A DNA stretch of 64,000 nucleotides, from assembly GCF_005869935.1 (NCBI RefSeq), contig NZ_SZQF01000010.1, forward strand, positions 1 through 64,000. The letters are read 5' to 3'. This document shows positions 44,477 through 53,050 of the stretch, one piece after another; the first letter of the stretch is position 1; the number at the start of each line of letters is the position of its first letter. Below the pieces are notes generated by a model that made no database searches, was not told the origin of the DNA, and saw only the letters and a list, made by a program, of their open reading frames with translations. Source of the stretch: Winogradskyella algicola. Lineage in GTDB: Bacteria > Bacteroidota > Bacteroidia > Flavobacteriales > Flavobacteriaceae. The position numbers were made by a program, and so were the translations under genes.

Positions 44477-45523
44477 CTATTTAGTGGATTCGCGCTCGAT
44501 CAATTCTGTAGCAATGATAACGGTTTGAAAATACTCTTCCTCAGTTTCTATATTGTTTTCTAATTTATTAATCAGTAAATCCGCAGCTTTCTCGCCCATT
44601 TGTTGCGCATGTTGGCTGACCGTTGTTAAGCTTGGAGTAGAATGTTTTGAAAGCACACCATCTGTAAAGCCTATAACCTGAACATCTTCAGGAATATTTA
44701 AACCTAATTTTCTTGCCACTTTCATAGCAGATAGCGCATACAACTCATTTACAGCGAACACTCCATCAATACCATTATTAGCCTTAAACAACTGTTTTAT
44801 TTCATTTTCTAAGGCATCTAAACGTGTTTCATAATCTAATGTATCGTCAATTTTCAGAATAAGATCCGCTTTAGGTTGTATTTGATGTTTCTCTAAAGCT
44901 TCTAGATATCCTTGAGTTCTTAATTTACCGACGCTTACATAATCCTTAGTAGTTATTAATGCAATGGATTTACAACCATTACGTAAGAGTTTTTCAACGG
45001 CATTTTTAGCACCATTTAAATCATCTACAATAACTTTATCGCAGTTCATATCAGACACCACACGATCAAACATTACTATAGGCATTCCTTGACTCATTGT
45101 CTCATTAAAATGATGATAATCCTGCAATTGTTGTGTTTCTTTAGAAATTGATAATATAAACCCATCAATACTACCATTAGCCAGCATTTCCATGTTAATT
45201 ACCTCTTTAGAAAACGACTCATTAGAAAGACCAACAATGACGTTATAGCCTCTTTTGTTAGCAACCAACTCTACCCCTCTAATAACTTTAGAAAAGAAAT
45301 GATGTACAATTTCAGGAATAATAATACCTATAGTGTTAGTTTTACGGTTCTTTAGACTTAAGGCAATATTATTAGGCCTGTAATTATATAGCTTTGCAAA
45401 AGCCTGCACTTTCTGCTTAGTATCTTCACTTATTTCTGCGCTATTTCTTAATGCTTTTGAAACTGTAGAAATAGATACCTCTAACTCTCTGGCTATTTGT
45501 TTTAATGTTATTTTTCTTTTCAT
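44477..45523 (-). CDS. LacI-family transcriptional regulator of the glucan locus
   Basis: 348 residues. The N-terminal helix-turn-helix is ITLKQIARELEVSISTVSKA followed by LRNSAEISEDTKQKV and the hinge NYRPNNIALSLKNRKTNTIG. The C-terminal periplasmic-binding-protein-like domain includes IIIPEIVHHFFSKVIRGVE, NGSIDGFILSISKET and QVIGFTDGVLSKHSTPSLTT, so it should sense a sugar. It lies between the permease operon and the susC operon, and an 18-bp palindrome in the gap upstream of susC fits its expected operator. Maltose or a maltodextrin is the likely ligand, but whether it represses or activates is not visible. Confidence 0.9.
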   Translation of the reverse strand: MKRKITLKQIARELEVSISTVSKALRNSAEISEDTKQKVQAFAKLYNYRPNNIALSLKNRKTNTIGIIIPEIVHHFFSKVIRGVELVANKRGYNVIVGLSNESFSKEVINMEMLANGSIDGFILSISKETQQLQDYHHFNETMSQGMPIVMFDRVVSDMNCDKVIVDDLNGAKNAVEKLLRNGCKSIALITTKDYVSVGKLRTQGYLEALEKHQIQPKADLILKIDDTLDYETRLDALENEIKQLFKANNGIDGVFAVNELYALSAMKVARKLGLNIPEDVQVIGFTDGVLSKHSTPSLTTVSQHAQQMGEKAADLLINKLENNIETEEEYFQTVIIATELIERESTK

Positions 45524-45670
45524 CTTTTAGGCTATAAATCAGTAAGCGAAGATAACCTTATTTAAATAAATTAAATTCTTAACTTCTCAATTTTAACTAT
45601 AGGTAATTGCGAATTTCTTATTTTTTTGGTATTTTTCTTTAAATGTTAACGATTGTTAAAAAGTTTTTAA

Positions 45671-45698
45671 CACGAAAACGTTTTCGTGACATATGTCA
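45671..45698. promoter_or_regulatory. LacI-type operator: two abutting palindromes
   Basis: 45671-45688 is a perfect 18-bp palindrome, CACGAAAACGTTTTCGTG, with the central CG typical of LacI-family sites. A second perfect palindrome, TGACATATGTCA (45687-45698), shares its last two bases. They lie about 100 bases before the susC start and 150 bases before the lacI start. The first is probably the regulator's operator; the second may bind another factor. Confidence 0.8.
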
Positions 45699-45796
45699 TA
45701 TTTTTTAACACTCAAATCACACTAATTTTACATAGATTTAACCCAAGAAGTGAAAATATAAATCAATTAACTAAGCAATTAACTTAAAAATATTGT

Positions 45797-48718
45797 ATGA
45801 AAACATTCTTAAATGCCTTATTGTTCTGTTTAATAATGGTCCCTGCCACATTAATGGCACAAACAACCGTTTCGGGTACAGTAACAGATAAAGCAAACGC
45901 TATGCCTTTACCAGGTGTAAATGTGCTGGTAAAAGGAACTTCTAGAGGTGCATCTACCGATTTTGACGGTAAGTTCTCTTTAGAGGTTAACCAAGGTGAA
46001 ACTATCGTAGTTTCTTATGTTGGTTACAAAACTCAAGAAGTAACCTTTAATGGTCAATCTAATCTTGATATTGCACTTGAAGAAGATGCAGCACAATTAG
46101 ACGAAGTAGTCCTCATTGGTTATGGTTCTACAACGAAGCAAGATGCCACTGGCGCTGTTGAAAAGGTAGGAGACGAAGAGTTTAACCGTGGAGCCATTGT
46201 AGCTCCTCAACAACTAATCGCTGGTAAAGCTGCAGGTGTCCGTATTACTACTGGCGGTGGTGCCGCAGGAGAGGGTGGTGAAATTAGAATTCGTGGTGGC
46301 GCATCATTATCCGCTACAAACGATCCGCTTATTGTCATCGACGGTTTACCAATAGATCAAAGAGGTGGAGCCCAAGGAATCACCAATGCTCTAAACTCGG
46401 TTAATCCAGCAGATATTCAAGATTTTGTAGTGTTAAAAGATGCTTCGGCTACTGCAATTTATGGTTCTCGTGCGTCTAACGGTGTTATTTTAATTACCAC
46501 GAAAAAAGGACAGGCTAACCAACCGTTTAAAGTAGAATATGGCTTGCAAGCATCTGTACGTAATGTTGCAAACACGGTAAACGTATTGTCTGCAAGCGAG
46601 TACAGAGCTCTAGCTTCTGATCCACGCTTTGATACATCTACTTTAGGAGATGCTAGCACAGATTGGCAAGACGAACTCTACCAGACTGGTGTTGGTATGA
46701 TACATAATGTAACGGTATCCAAAGGTTATGAAAACTTTAATTTTAGGGTTAACCTTAACCACACCTCTCAAGAAGGTCCTTTAGATGGATTATTTGAACA
46801 AACTGGTGCTAATATGGCTTTTGTTCATCGTTTTTTAGATAACGATTTAAAGTTAACATTAACATCTAATCTTACTCAAAGTGAGTCTGATTTTGCTAAC
46901 CAAGGTGCTATTGGAAGTGCCGTTAGGTTTGACCCAACCCAATCGGTTTTTGATGAGAATGGTAATTTTACACAATATCCTTCGAATCCTAATGCACCAG
47001 TCAATCCATTATGGTATTTAGATCCTGCAAATGACAATGATAGACAAACCGTTAAGCGTGCTATCACTAACTTTAACATTGATTATAAATTTTGGTTTTT
47101 AAAGGAACTTCGTTTTAATTTAAATGCTGGTATTGATTATGCTGAGAATAATGGTCACCGTTTTGAAGAGGCAAGACCAAATGTAGATAATAGTGTTCCT
47201 TTAAATGAAGTATCTTCTGGTCTTAATAGAAATACCTTATTAGACTTCTATCTCAATTATAAAAAGAATATCGAATCTTTAAATACAACCATAGATATTA
47301 CAGCCGGTCACTCATTTCAGGAATTTTATATAGAAGGTTTCTTTGATAGAGTATCTAATGCGCCTATTAGCCAGACCGATATCAATAGAAACGCCTTAGA
47401 GTCGTATTTTGCAAGAGCAAGTTTTGATATCGCTGATAAGTATTTGATTTCTGCTACTTACAGACGTGATGGTTCTTCTAGATTCAGTGAAGATAACCGT
47501 TGGGGTGATTTTGCAGGTGTATCTGTTGGCTGGATTTTATCTAACGAATCATTTTTAAAAGATTCGTTCTTCTCTAATTTAAAGCTTCGTGCAGGTTGGG
47601 GACAAACGGGTCAGCAAGAGCTTAATGATCGTAATTATGGGTATTTAGGAATTTACACTCCTTCGCGCAACAATGCAGCCAATGTACAATTTGGCTACAA
47701 CCAAGTTAATGGACAAGTTGATTTAACAGATCCTATCTTTATACAAACTTTACGTCCTGAAGGATTTGATGAAAATCTTAAATGGGAGCAAACAGATCAG
47801 TATAACGTTGCATTAGATTTTGGTTTCTTTAATAATAGATTAAACGGTACTATTGATGCCTATTACAGGGAAACAAAAGATTTATTATCCACCATCCCTA
47901 CCGCTGCTGGTTCAAATTTAACTGACTTACTTACAACCAATGTTGGTGAGGTTACTAGTCGTGGTTTAGAATTTACTCTAAATGGTGTCATTTTTCAGCA
48001 AGAGGATTTTGGTTGGGATGCCAATTTTAACCTAACTTTCCAAGACCAAGAAATTACTAGTTTGAGTTTAAACAATGACCCTAACTATTTTATTTTAACT
48101 GGTGGTATATCTGGTGGTGTTGGAAACAACATTCAAATTCTAAGAGAAGGATTTGACCCAACAACATTCTTTGTCTTCCGCCAAGTATATGATAGTAATG
48201 GTGATCCTATAGAAGGAGCTTATGTTGATGTTAATGGAGATAATCAAATTACTGAGGCAGATAGACAACCTTTCAAAAAAGCGACTCCAGATGCTTTTAT
48301 TGGTTTTACCAATAATTTTAGATACAAAGATTTTGATTTAAACTTTACCTTTAGAGGAAGTTTCGGAAACTATGTGTATAATAACAGTGCTTCTCAATCA
48401 GGTAATATAAATGCCGTAGTCAACCAAGCGGGTTATCAAGCCAACGCCCATGCTAGCTTCTTGGATACTGGTTTTGAAAATCAACAATTATTTTCTGATC
48501 ATTATATAGAGCGTGCAGATTTTGTTAGATTAGATAATATCTCATTAGGTTATACCTTACCTTTTGAAAAAATGACCTTAAGAGCTTCCTTAACGGCAAC
48601 CAACTTATTCGTCATCACTGAATATGATGGCTTAGACCCTGAAATTGGTAATGGTATTGAGAACAATTTCTATCCTCGTACTAGAGATGTTGTTTTAGGC
48701 TTGAACTTTACATTTTAA
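45797..48718 (+). CDS. susC: SusC-like TonB-dependent outer membrane transporter
   Basis: 973 residues. Signal peptide to about residue 22 (TLMAQ); a CarboxypepD_reg-like domain (about 24-98: TVSGTVTDKANAMPLPGVNV); a TonB box near DEVVLIGYGSTTKQDATGAV; the plug domain with RIRGGASLSATNDPLIVIDG and IYGSRASNGVILITTKKG; then a 22-strand barrel ending in the aromatic C-terminus GLNFTF. It imports maltodextrins through the outer membrane using TonB energy. It opens the operon susC-susD-susE/F-like-amylase, with susD six bases on, and is preceded by the LacI-type palindrome. Confidence 0.93.
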   Translation: MKTFLNALLFCLIMVPATLMAQTTVSGTVTDKANAMPLPGVNVLVKGTSRGASTDFDGKFSLEVNQGETIVVSYVGYKTQEVTFNGQSNLDIALEEDAAQLDEVVLIGYGSTTKQDATGAVEKVGDEEFNRGAIVAPQQLIAGKAAGVRITTGGGAAGEGGEIRIRGGASLSATNDPLIVIDGLPIDQRGGAQGITNALNSVNPADIQDFVVLKDASATAIYGSRASNGVILITTKKGQANQPFKVEYGLQASVRNVANTVNVLSASEYRALASDPRFDTSTLGDASTDWQDELYQTGVGMIHNVTVSKGYENFNFRVNLNHTSQEGPLDGLFEQTGANMAFVHRFLDNDLKLTLTSNLTQSESDFANQGAIGSAVRFDPTQSVFDENGNFTQYPSNPNAPVNPLWYLDPANDNDRQTVKRAITNFNIDYKFWFLKELRFNLNAGIDYAENNGHRFEEARPNVDNSVPLNEVSSGLNRNTLLDFYLNYKKNIESLNTTIDITAGHSFQEFYIEGFFDRVSNAPISQTDINRNALESYFARASFDIADKYLISATYRRDGSSRFSEDNRWGDFAGVSVGWILSNESFLKDSFFSNLKLRAGWGQTGQQELNDRNYGYLGIYTPSRNNAANVQFGYNQVNGQVDLTDPIFIQTLRPEGFDENLKWEQTDQYNVALDFGFFNNRLNGTIDAYYRETKDLLSTIPTAAGSNLTDLLTTNVGEVTSRGLEFTLNGVIFQQEDFGWDANFNLTFQDQEITSLSLNNDPNYFILTGGISGGVGNNIQILREGFDPTTFFVFRQVYDSNGDPIEGAYVDVNGDNQITEADRQPFKKATPDAFIGFTNNFRYKDFDLNFTFRGSFGNYVYNNSASQSGNINAVVNQAGYQANAHASFLDTGFENQQLFSDHYIERADFVRLDNISLGYTLPFEKMTLRASLTATNLFVITEYDGLDPEIGNGIENNFYPRTRDVVLGLNFTF

Positions 48719-48724
48719 AGAAAG

Positions 48725-50371
48725 ATGAAAAATTATATAACAAAAACAAACAAAGCTATGATGACAAGAATGATTAAAACTGTCTTGTTTGTTTTCACAA
48801 CTGTATTATTTATGCAATCTTGTGAAGACCGACTAGACCTACAACCTGAAGATGCAAGGCTTACTGCCGATGCAGCTTTTGAAGATCCAGAAGCTTACCA
48901 AGAATTTCTAGGAAAACTTTATGCTGGGATTTCACTGAGTGGACAAGAAGGACCTTCTGGTTCAGCAGATTTAGCTGGTTTAGATGAAGGGTTTTCAAAT
49001 TACTTGCGTTTGTATTGGAAAATGCAAGAGTTAACGACTGATGAAGCGCTTATTGCATGGAATGATGGTACTATTCAAGATTTGCATACACAAACATGGA
49101 CCGCTGGTAACGAATTTATACGTACCATGTATAGTCGTATTATGTACCAAGTCGCATTATGTAATGAATTTTTAAGACAAACTACAGATTCTAAATTAGA
49201 TGGTAGAGGTGTTGATGGTGACTTACGTGCCGAAATTCAAGAATATCGTGCAGAAGCCAGATTTATGAGAGCTTTATCGTACTGGCATGCCATGGATTTA
49301 TACGCGAATCCACCTTTTGTAACGGAAGATGATCCTATTGGGGCTTTTCTTCCACCTCAAATTCAAAGAGCTGATTTATTTAATTACGTAGAATCTGAAC
49401 TTTTAGATATCTTAGATGATTTAGCTGAACCTAATGCAGATCCAGCTACATATTATGGTAGAGCAGATAGAGCTGCAGCTTGGATGGTGTTGGCAAAAAT
49501 ATATCTTAATGCAGAAGTGTACACTGGGACATCGCGCTATGCAGATGTTATTACTTATACTAACAATATTATTAATGCTGGCTATTCTATACCAGATGTA
49601 CCTTACTTCTTCTCATTTTTAGCGGATAATGATTCTAACGGTGCTCAAAACGAAGTGATTTTTACTATTCCCTTTGATGGATTAAGAACGCAGGCTTTTG
49701 GAGGTATGACGTTTTTAACACATGCTCCCGTTGGCGGTACTATGGACCCTGCTGATTTTGGTATCAACGGTGGATGGTTTGGTATTAGAACTACGCCTAC
49801 TTTCGTTGAACAATTTCCTGGTGAAGAAAATTCTCTAGATGGTAGAGAGTTATTATATACTGATGGTCAAAACAAAGATATTGCAGACGTTAGTACCTTT
49901 ACTGAAGGATTTGCTGTTGCAAAATTCAGAAATGTTGATACACTAGGTAATCAAGGTTCTGATAGTTCTGGTGACCACACTGATATTGATTTCCCAATGT
50001 TTAGATTGGCAGATGTGTATTTAATGTATGCTGAAGCTGTATTACGCGGCGGCGGCGGCTCTACAAGTACTGCTGTGGATTATATTAACGAATTAAGAGA
50101 GCGTGCCTATGGAAATACTAGTGGTAATATTTCTGCTGGTGATCTTACTTTAGACTTTATTCTAGATGAGCGTTCTAGAGAGTTATACTGGGAAGCACAC
50201 AGAAGAACGGATCTTATACGATTTAATCAATTCTCTAGTAATGGCGTTTGGCAGTGGAAAGGTAATGTACAACAAGGCACAACCACTGAAGCCTTTAGAG
50301 ATGTGATGCCTTTACCTCAGACCGATTTAGGTATCAACACTAACTTAGAGCAAAATCCAGGTTATAACTAA
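48725..50371 (+). CDS. susD: SusD-like starch-binding lipoprotein (RagB/SusD)
   Basis: 548 residues with lipobox FMQSC (Cys33); internal Met codons at residues 12, 13 and 16 could be the true start (MMTRMIKTVLF). The helical TPR-like core includes RAEARFMRALSYWHAMDLYA, AAAWMVLAKIYLNAEVYTGT and FRLADVYLMYAEAVLRGGGG, and the C-terminal DERSRELYWEAHRRTDLIRF is the standard RagB/SusD signature. It caps SusC on the cell surface and binds the glucan. It starts six bases after susC. A GGCGGCGGCGGC run (near 50047) is unusual in this AT-rich DNA and encodes a glycine string. Confidence 0.93.
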   Translation: MKNYITKTNKAMMTRMIKTVLFVFTTVLFMQSCEDRLDLQPEDARLTADAAFEDPEAYQEFLGKLYAGISLSGQEGPSGSADLAGLDEGFSNYLRLYWKMQELTTDEALIAWNDGTIQDLHTQTWTAGNEFIRTMYSRIMYQVALCNEFLRQTTDSKLDGRGVDGDLRAEIQEYRAEARFMRALSYWHAMDLYANPPFVTEDDPIGAFLPPQIQRADLFNYVESELLDILDDLAEPNADPATYYGRADRAAAWMVLAKIYLNAEVYTGTSRYADVITYTNNIINAGYSIPDVPYFFSFLADNDSNGAQNEVIFTIPFDGLRTQAFGGMTFLTHAPVGGTMDPADFGINGGWFGIRTTPTFVEQFPGEENSLDGRELLYTDGQNKDIADVSTFTEGFAVAKFRNVDTLGNQGSDSSGDHTDIDFPMFRLADVYLMYAEAVLRGGGGSTSTAVDYINELRERAYGNTSGNISAGDLTLDFILDERSRELYWEAHRRTDLIRFNQFSSNGVWQWKGNVQQGTTTEAFRDVMPLPQTDLGINTNLEQNPGYN

Positions 50372-50388
50372 AATTAAATATAAATACA

Positions 50389-51516
50389 ATGAAATTAATA
50401 AAAGTATTACCACTGTCATTACTGCTTGTATTTTTTGTTACCACGAGTTGTGAAAAAGAAGATTCAGAATTTGTAGCTTCAAATAGTACTCCTATTGCAC
50501 TAGAAGATTTGACAATTTCTGATGTAGTAATTGATGGTTCTAATCCAAATAATCCTGCAGTAACCTTTAATTGGACTAATGCAGATTTTTCTGAAGCTGT
50601 TGTGGAAAATTATTCCGTTGAGTTTTCATCTGATCAAGCTTTTACAAGTCCAGTTGAAGGTACGAGTACTGCCGGTACTAGTTCTGTAACTATGACTATG
50701 AGTCAACTCAATTCAACAGCTGATAATGCTGGTCTCGCACCACTAGTGTCAAGCCCAGTATATGTTCGTGTTATTGGGTCAATAGGAGATCAAAGCCAAT
50801 TACCTGTAGTGTCAAATACAATCAGTTTTAATGTAACACCATTCTTCAACTATTCGTTTAAAGACTTCTATTTAGTTGGTAATGGTACTTCTGCAGATTG
50901 GAATAACAACAATAATAATCCTGCTTTATTCAGAGATCCTGTTGATAGTGATTTCTACACCTTTACAGGCTATTTTACTAAAGGTGGTGGTGGTTTTAAT
51001 GATGGCCGCTTTAAAGTCCTAGAGTCTCGCGGTCAATGGCAACCACAATGGGGAGTTTCTGCCGACGAAGGATCAGATAATATTGAGAATTCAGGTTCTA
51101 TAGCTGGTAACCCTGCAACTCAAGATAGCGATCCAGGAAGATTTGGAGTTGATGCTGACGGTTTCTACACCTTTACTATTGACTTTGATGCTATGACCTA
51201 TACCATGAATCCTTTTGATGCCAGTGGCGCAGCAGATTTTACAAGCATGACAATTCAAGGTTCTGCTCTATCAGCTAGTACGAGTATGCAGCAATCATCT
51301 TTCGATTCTCATTTGTGGTACATCAGTAGTATAACCTTAGTACCTGGTGAATTACAGTTTATGACGAATACAGGTTCAACTTGGGCAGGAACTACAGAGT
51401 TTTCTGGACAAGCTACAGAGGGATCAGATAGTATCCCTGTTATTGTAGGTGATGATTATGAAGTTTGGTTTAGCGACCTTACTGGTGACTATATTATGAT
51501 CCCATTAACTCTCTAA
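50389..51516 (+). CDS. SusE/SusF-like surface starch-binding lipoprotein
   Basis: 375 residues with lipobox VTTSC. An N-terminal SusE-type Ig-like domain (about 35-155; DVVIDGSNPNNPAVTFNWTN) is followed by two starch-binding modules of the SusE/F kind: FYLVGNGTSADWNNNNNNPA with FKVLESRGQWQPQWGVS, and a second weaker one (about 280-375). The Trp pair in GQWQPQWG probably stacks on glucose rings. It is a surface lipoprotein that keeps starch near SusCD. The run of Asn between residues about 165-175 is shared with the next gene, suggesting the two arose by duplication. Gap to susD is 17 bases. Confidence 0.87.
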   Translation: MKLIKVLPLSLLLVFFVTTSCEKEDSEFVASNSTPIALEDLTISDVVIDGSNPNNPAVTFNWTNADFSEAVVENYSVEFSSDQAFTSPVEGTSTAGTSSVTMTMSQLNSTADNAGLAPLVSSPVYVRVIGSIGDQSQLPVVSNTISFNVTPFFNYSFKDFYLVGNGTSADWNNNNNNPALFRDPVDSDFYTFTGYFTKGGGGFNDGRFKVLESRGQWQPQWGVSADEGSDNIENSGSIAGNPATQDSDPGRFGVDADGFYTFTIDFDAMTYTMNPFDASGAADFTSMTIQGSALSASTSMQQSSFDSHLWYISSITLVPGELQFMTNTGSTWAGTTEFSGQATEGSDSIPVIVGDDYEVWFSDLTGDYIMIPLTL

Positions 51517-51526
51517 AAAAATAATT

Positions 51527-52978
51527 ATGAAAAATAAACTTTATAAATTTATCGGATTCTTCTTTATTGTTGCAGCTGCATTTACAGCATGTGAGGAAGA
51601 TGATTCTGTTAATATTACTGAACCGGATCCTGCGCTAGTATTAGACTCACCAACGTCTACTAGTGTAGTATTGAATTTTGGTTTACCAGATAACCCAGCT
51701 CTTACAGTGACATGGACCGATGAAATTACGGGAAGTAGCTCATATGATGTGCAAGTGGATACTGAAGAGGATTTTAACAATGCTTCCACAGTAGGTACTT
51801 CGTCAACTAATTCATTTTCTCTTTCTACTTCCGAATTAAATTCAATTTTAAATTCTTTAGGAACTAGTTCATTAGAAAATGTGTCTCTTTATGTTAGGAT
51901 TAGTGCTGGAGGTACTCTAAGTAATGTTATTGGTTTTTCTGTAACAGCCTATCCTATTGATGGTGCTGAAATTACTGGTCCAGCTGCAAATGATAGCTTC
52001 GTTCTATCATTATCTACTATAGATGATACTGCGATTACTGTAAGTTGGGTAGACTCAAATACCAGTTCTACTACTCACGAGGTACAACTAGCAGTTTCTG
52101 GAACAAATTTTACAAGTCCTGTTCCTTTGGGAAGTGTTACAGATGATAATAGTCTATCAGCTACTCATGGTGATTTAAATGCCGTTGCACTTGGCTTAGG
52201 TCTTGCATCTGACACAGCTAGTGATGTAGATATTAGAATAGTTTCTATTAGTACTAATAGTTCTGGAGCTACAGATACCCGTACTTCTGAATCTGTTACA
52301 GTTTCTATTACTCCATACTCAGTAGCATTTCCAAATTTATACTTAGTTGGTGACGCTACTACTCCAGGTTGGAATAACAATAACAACAATACTGTAGTTT
52401 TTAGAAATCAAAATGTTGCCAATAATTATGTTTACACAGGATATTTTAATGCAGGTGCATTTAAGCTTCTAGAAACTCCAGGACAATGGCAACCACAATG
52501 GGGAACTAATGATGGTTCTACGTTAGCTGTAAATCCTGGTGGTGGTTCAGACCCTAATGTTTTCAGTGTAGCCACTGCAGGTTATTATACTTACGATTTT
52601 ACCATTGTAGGTGAAGGAGGTAGTTTCACAGTAACTCCATATGATGCTTCTAGCGATCCAACATATAACTTAATTGGATTAATTGGTGCAGCTATCGGTG
52701 GTTGGGGAGACGGAGATGAAATAGACTTGACTCAAGATCCTAACAATCCTCACTTATGGTACGCCTTGAATGTGAGTTTCGAAAATGGACAAGAATTCTT
52801 AATAAGACCAAATGATGACTGGGGTAATGGTGTTTGGAGATATACAGGGTCTGAAGAGCTTCATGGTCAGGCAAATTTAGCTGGCAGTGGTGATAATTTC
52901 CCATTTACTGCACCTACCGGCTCTTATGATTTTTGGTTTAATGACATAGATGGTAGCTATGTTATTGTTCCTAATTAA
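51527..52978 (+). CDS. SusF/SusE-like surface starch-binding lipoprotein
   Basis: 483 residues with lipobox FTAC. Two tandem SusE-type Ig-like domains (about 35-145 and 150-268) precede two starch-binding modules: NLYLVGDATTPGWNNNNNNT with FKLLETPGQWQPQWGTN, then LIGAAIGGWGDGDEIDLTQD with a QEFLIRPNDDWGNGVWRYTG segment typical of SusE/F. It shares the aromatic GQWQPQWG site with its upstream neighbour but has one more Ig domain. It should extend further from the cell surface and bind starch. It starts 10 bases after the previous gene and is followed by a good terminator, ending the susCDEF unit. Confidence 0.87.
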   Translation: MKNKLYKFIGFFFIVAAAFTACEEDDSVNITEPDPALVLDSPTSTSVVLNFGLPDNPALTVTWTDEITGSSSYDVQVDTEEDFNNASTVGTSSTNSFSLSTSELNSILNSLGTSSLENVSLYVRISAGGTLSNVIGFSVTAYPIDGAEITGPAANDSFVLSLSTIDDTAITVSWVDSNTSSTTHEVQLAVSGTNFTSPVPLGSVTDDNSLSATHGDLNAVALGLGLASDTASDVDIRIVSISTNSSGATDTRTSESVTVSITPYSVAFPNLYLVGDATTPGWNNNNNNTVVFRNQNVANNYVYTGYFNAGAFKLLETPGQWQPQWGTNDGSTLAVNPGGGSDPNVFSVATAGYYTYDFTIVGEGGSFTVTPYDASSDPTYNLIGLIGAAIGGWGDGDEIDLTQDPNNPHLWYALNVSFENGQEFLIRPNDDWGNGVWRYTGSEELHGQANLAGSGDNFPFTAPTGSYDFWFNDIDGSYVIVPN

Positions 52979-52996
52979 TCAATAATATTTTTTGTT

Positions 52997-53027
52997 AAAA
53001 GGGCTGTTTTAATCGACAGCCCTTTTT
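52997..53027 (+). terminator. Terminator after the sus surface-protein genes
   Basis: AAAAGGGCTGT (52997-53007) pairs exactly with ACAGCCCTTTT (53016-53026) around an 8-base loop, then T. It separates the sus genes from the secreted amylase gene, so read-through or a separate promoter must supply the latter. Confidence 0.8.
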
Positions 53028-53050
53028 ATTAATTTTTTAAAAAACTTACT

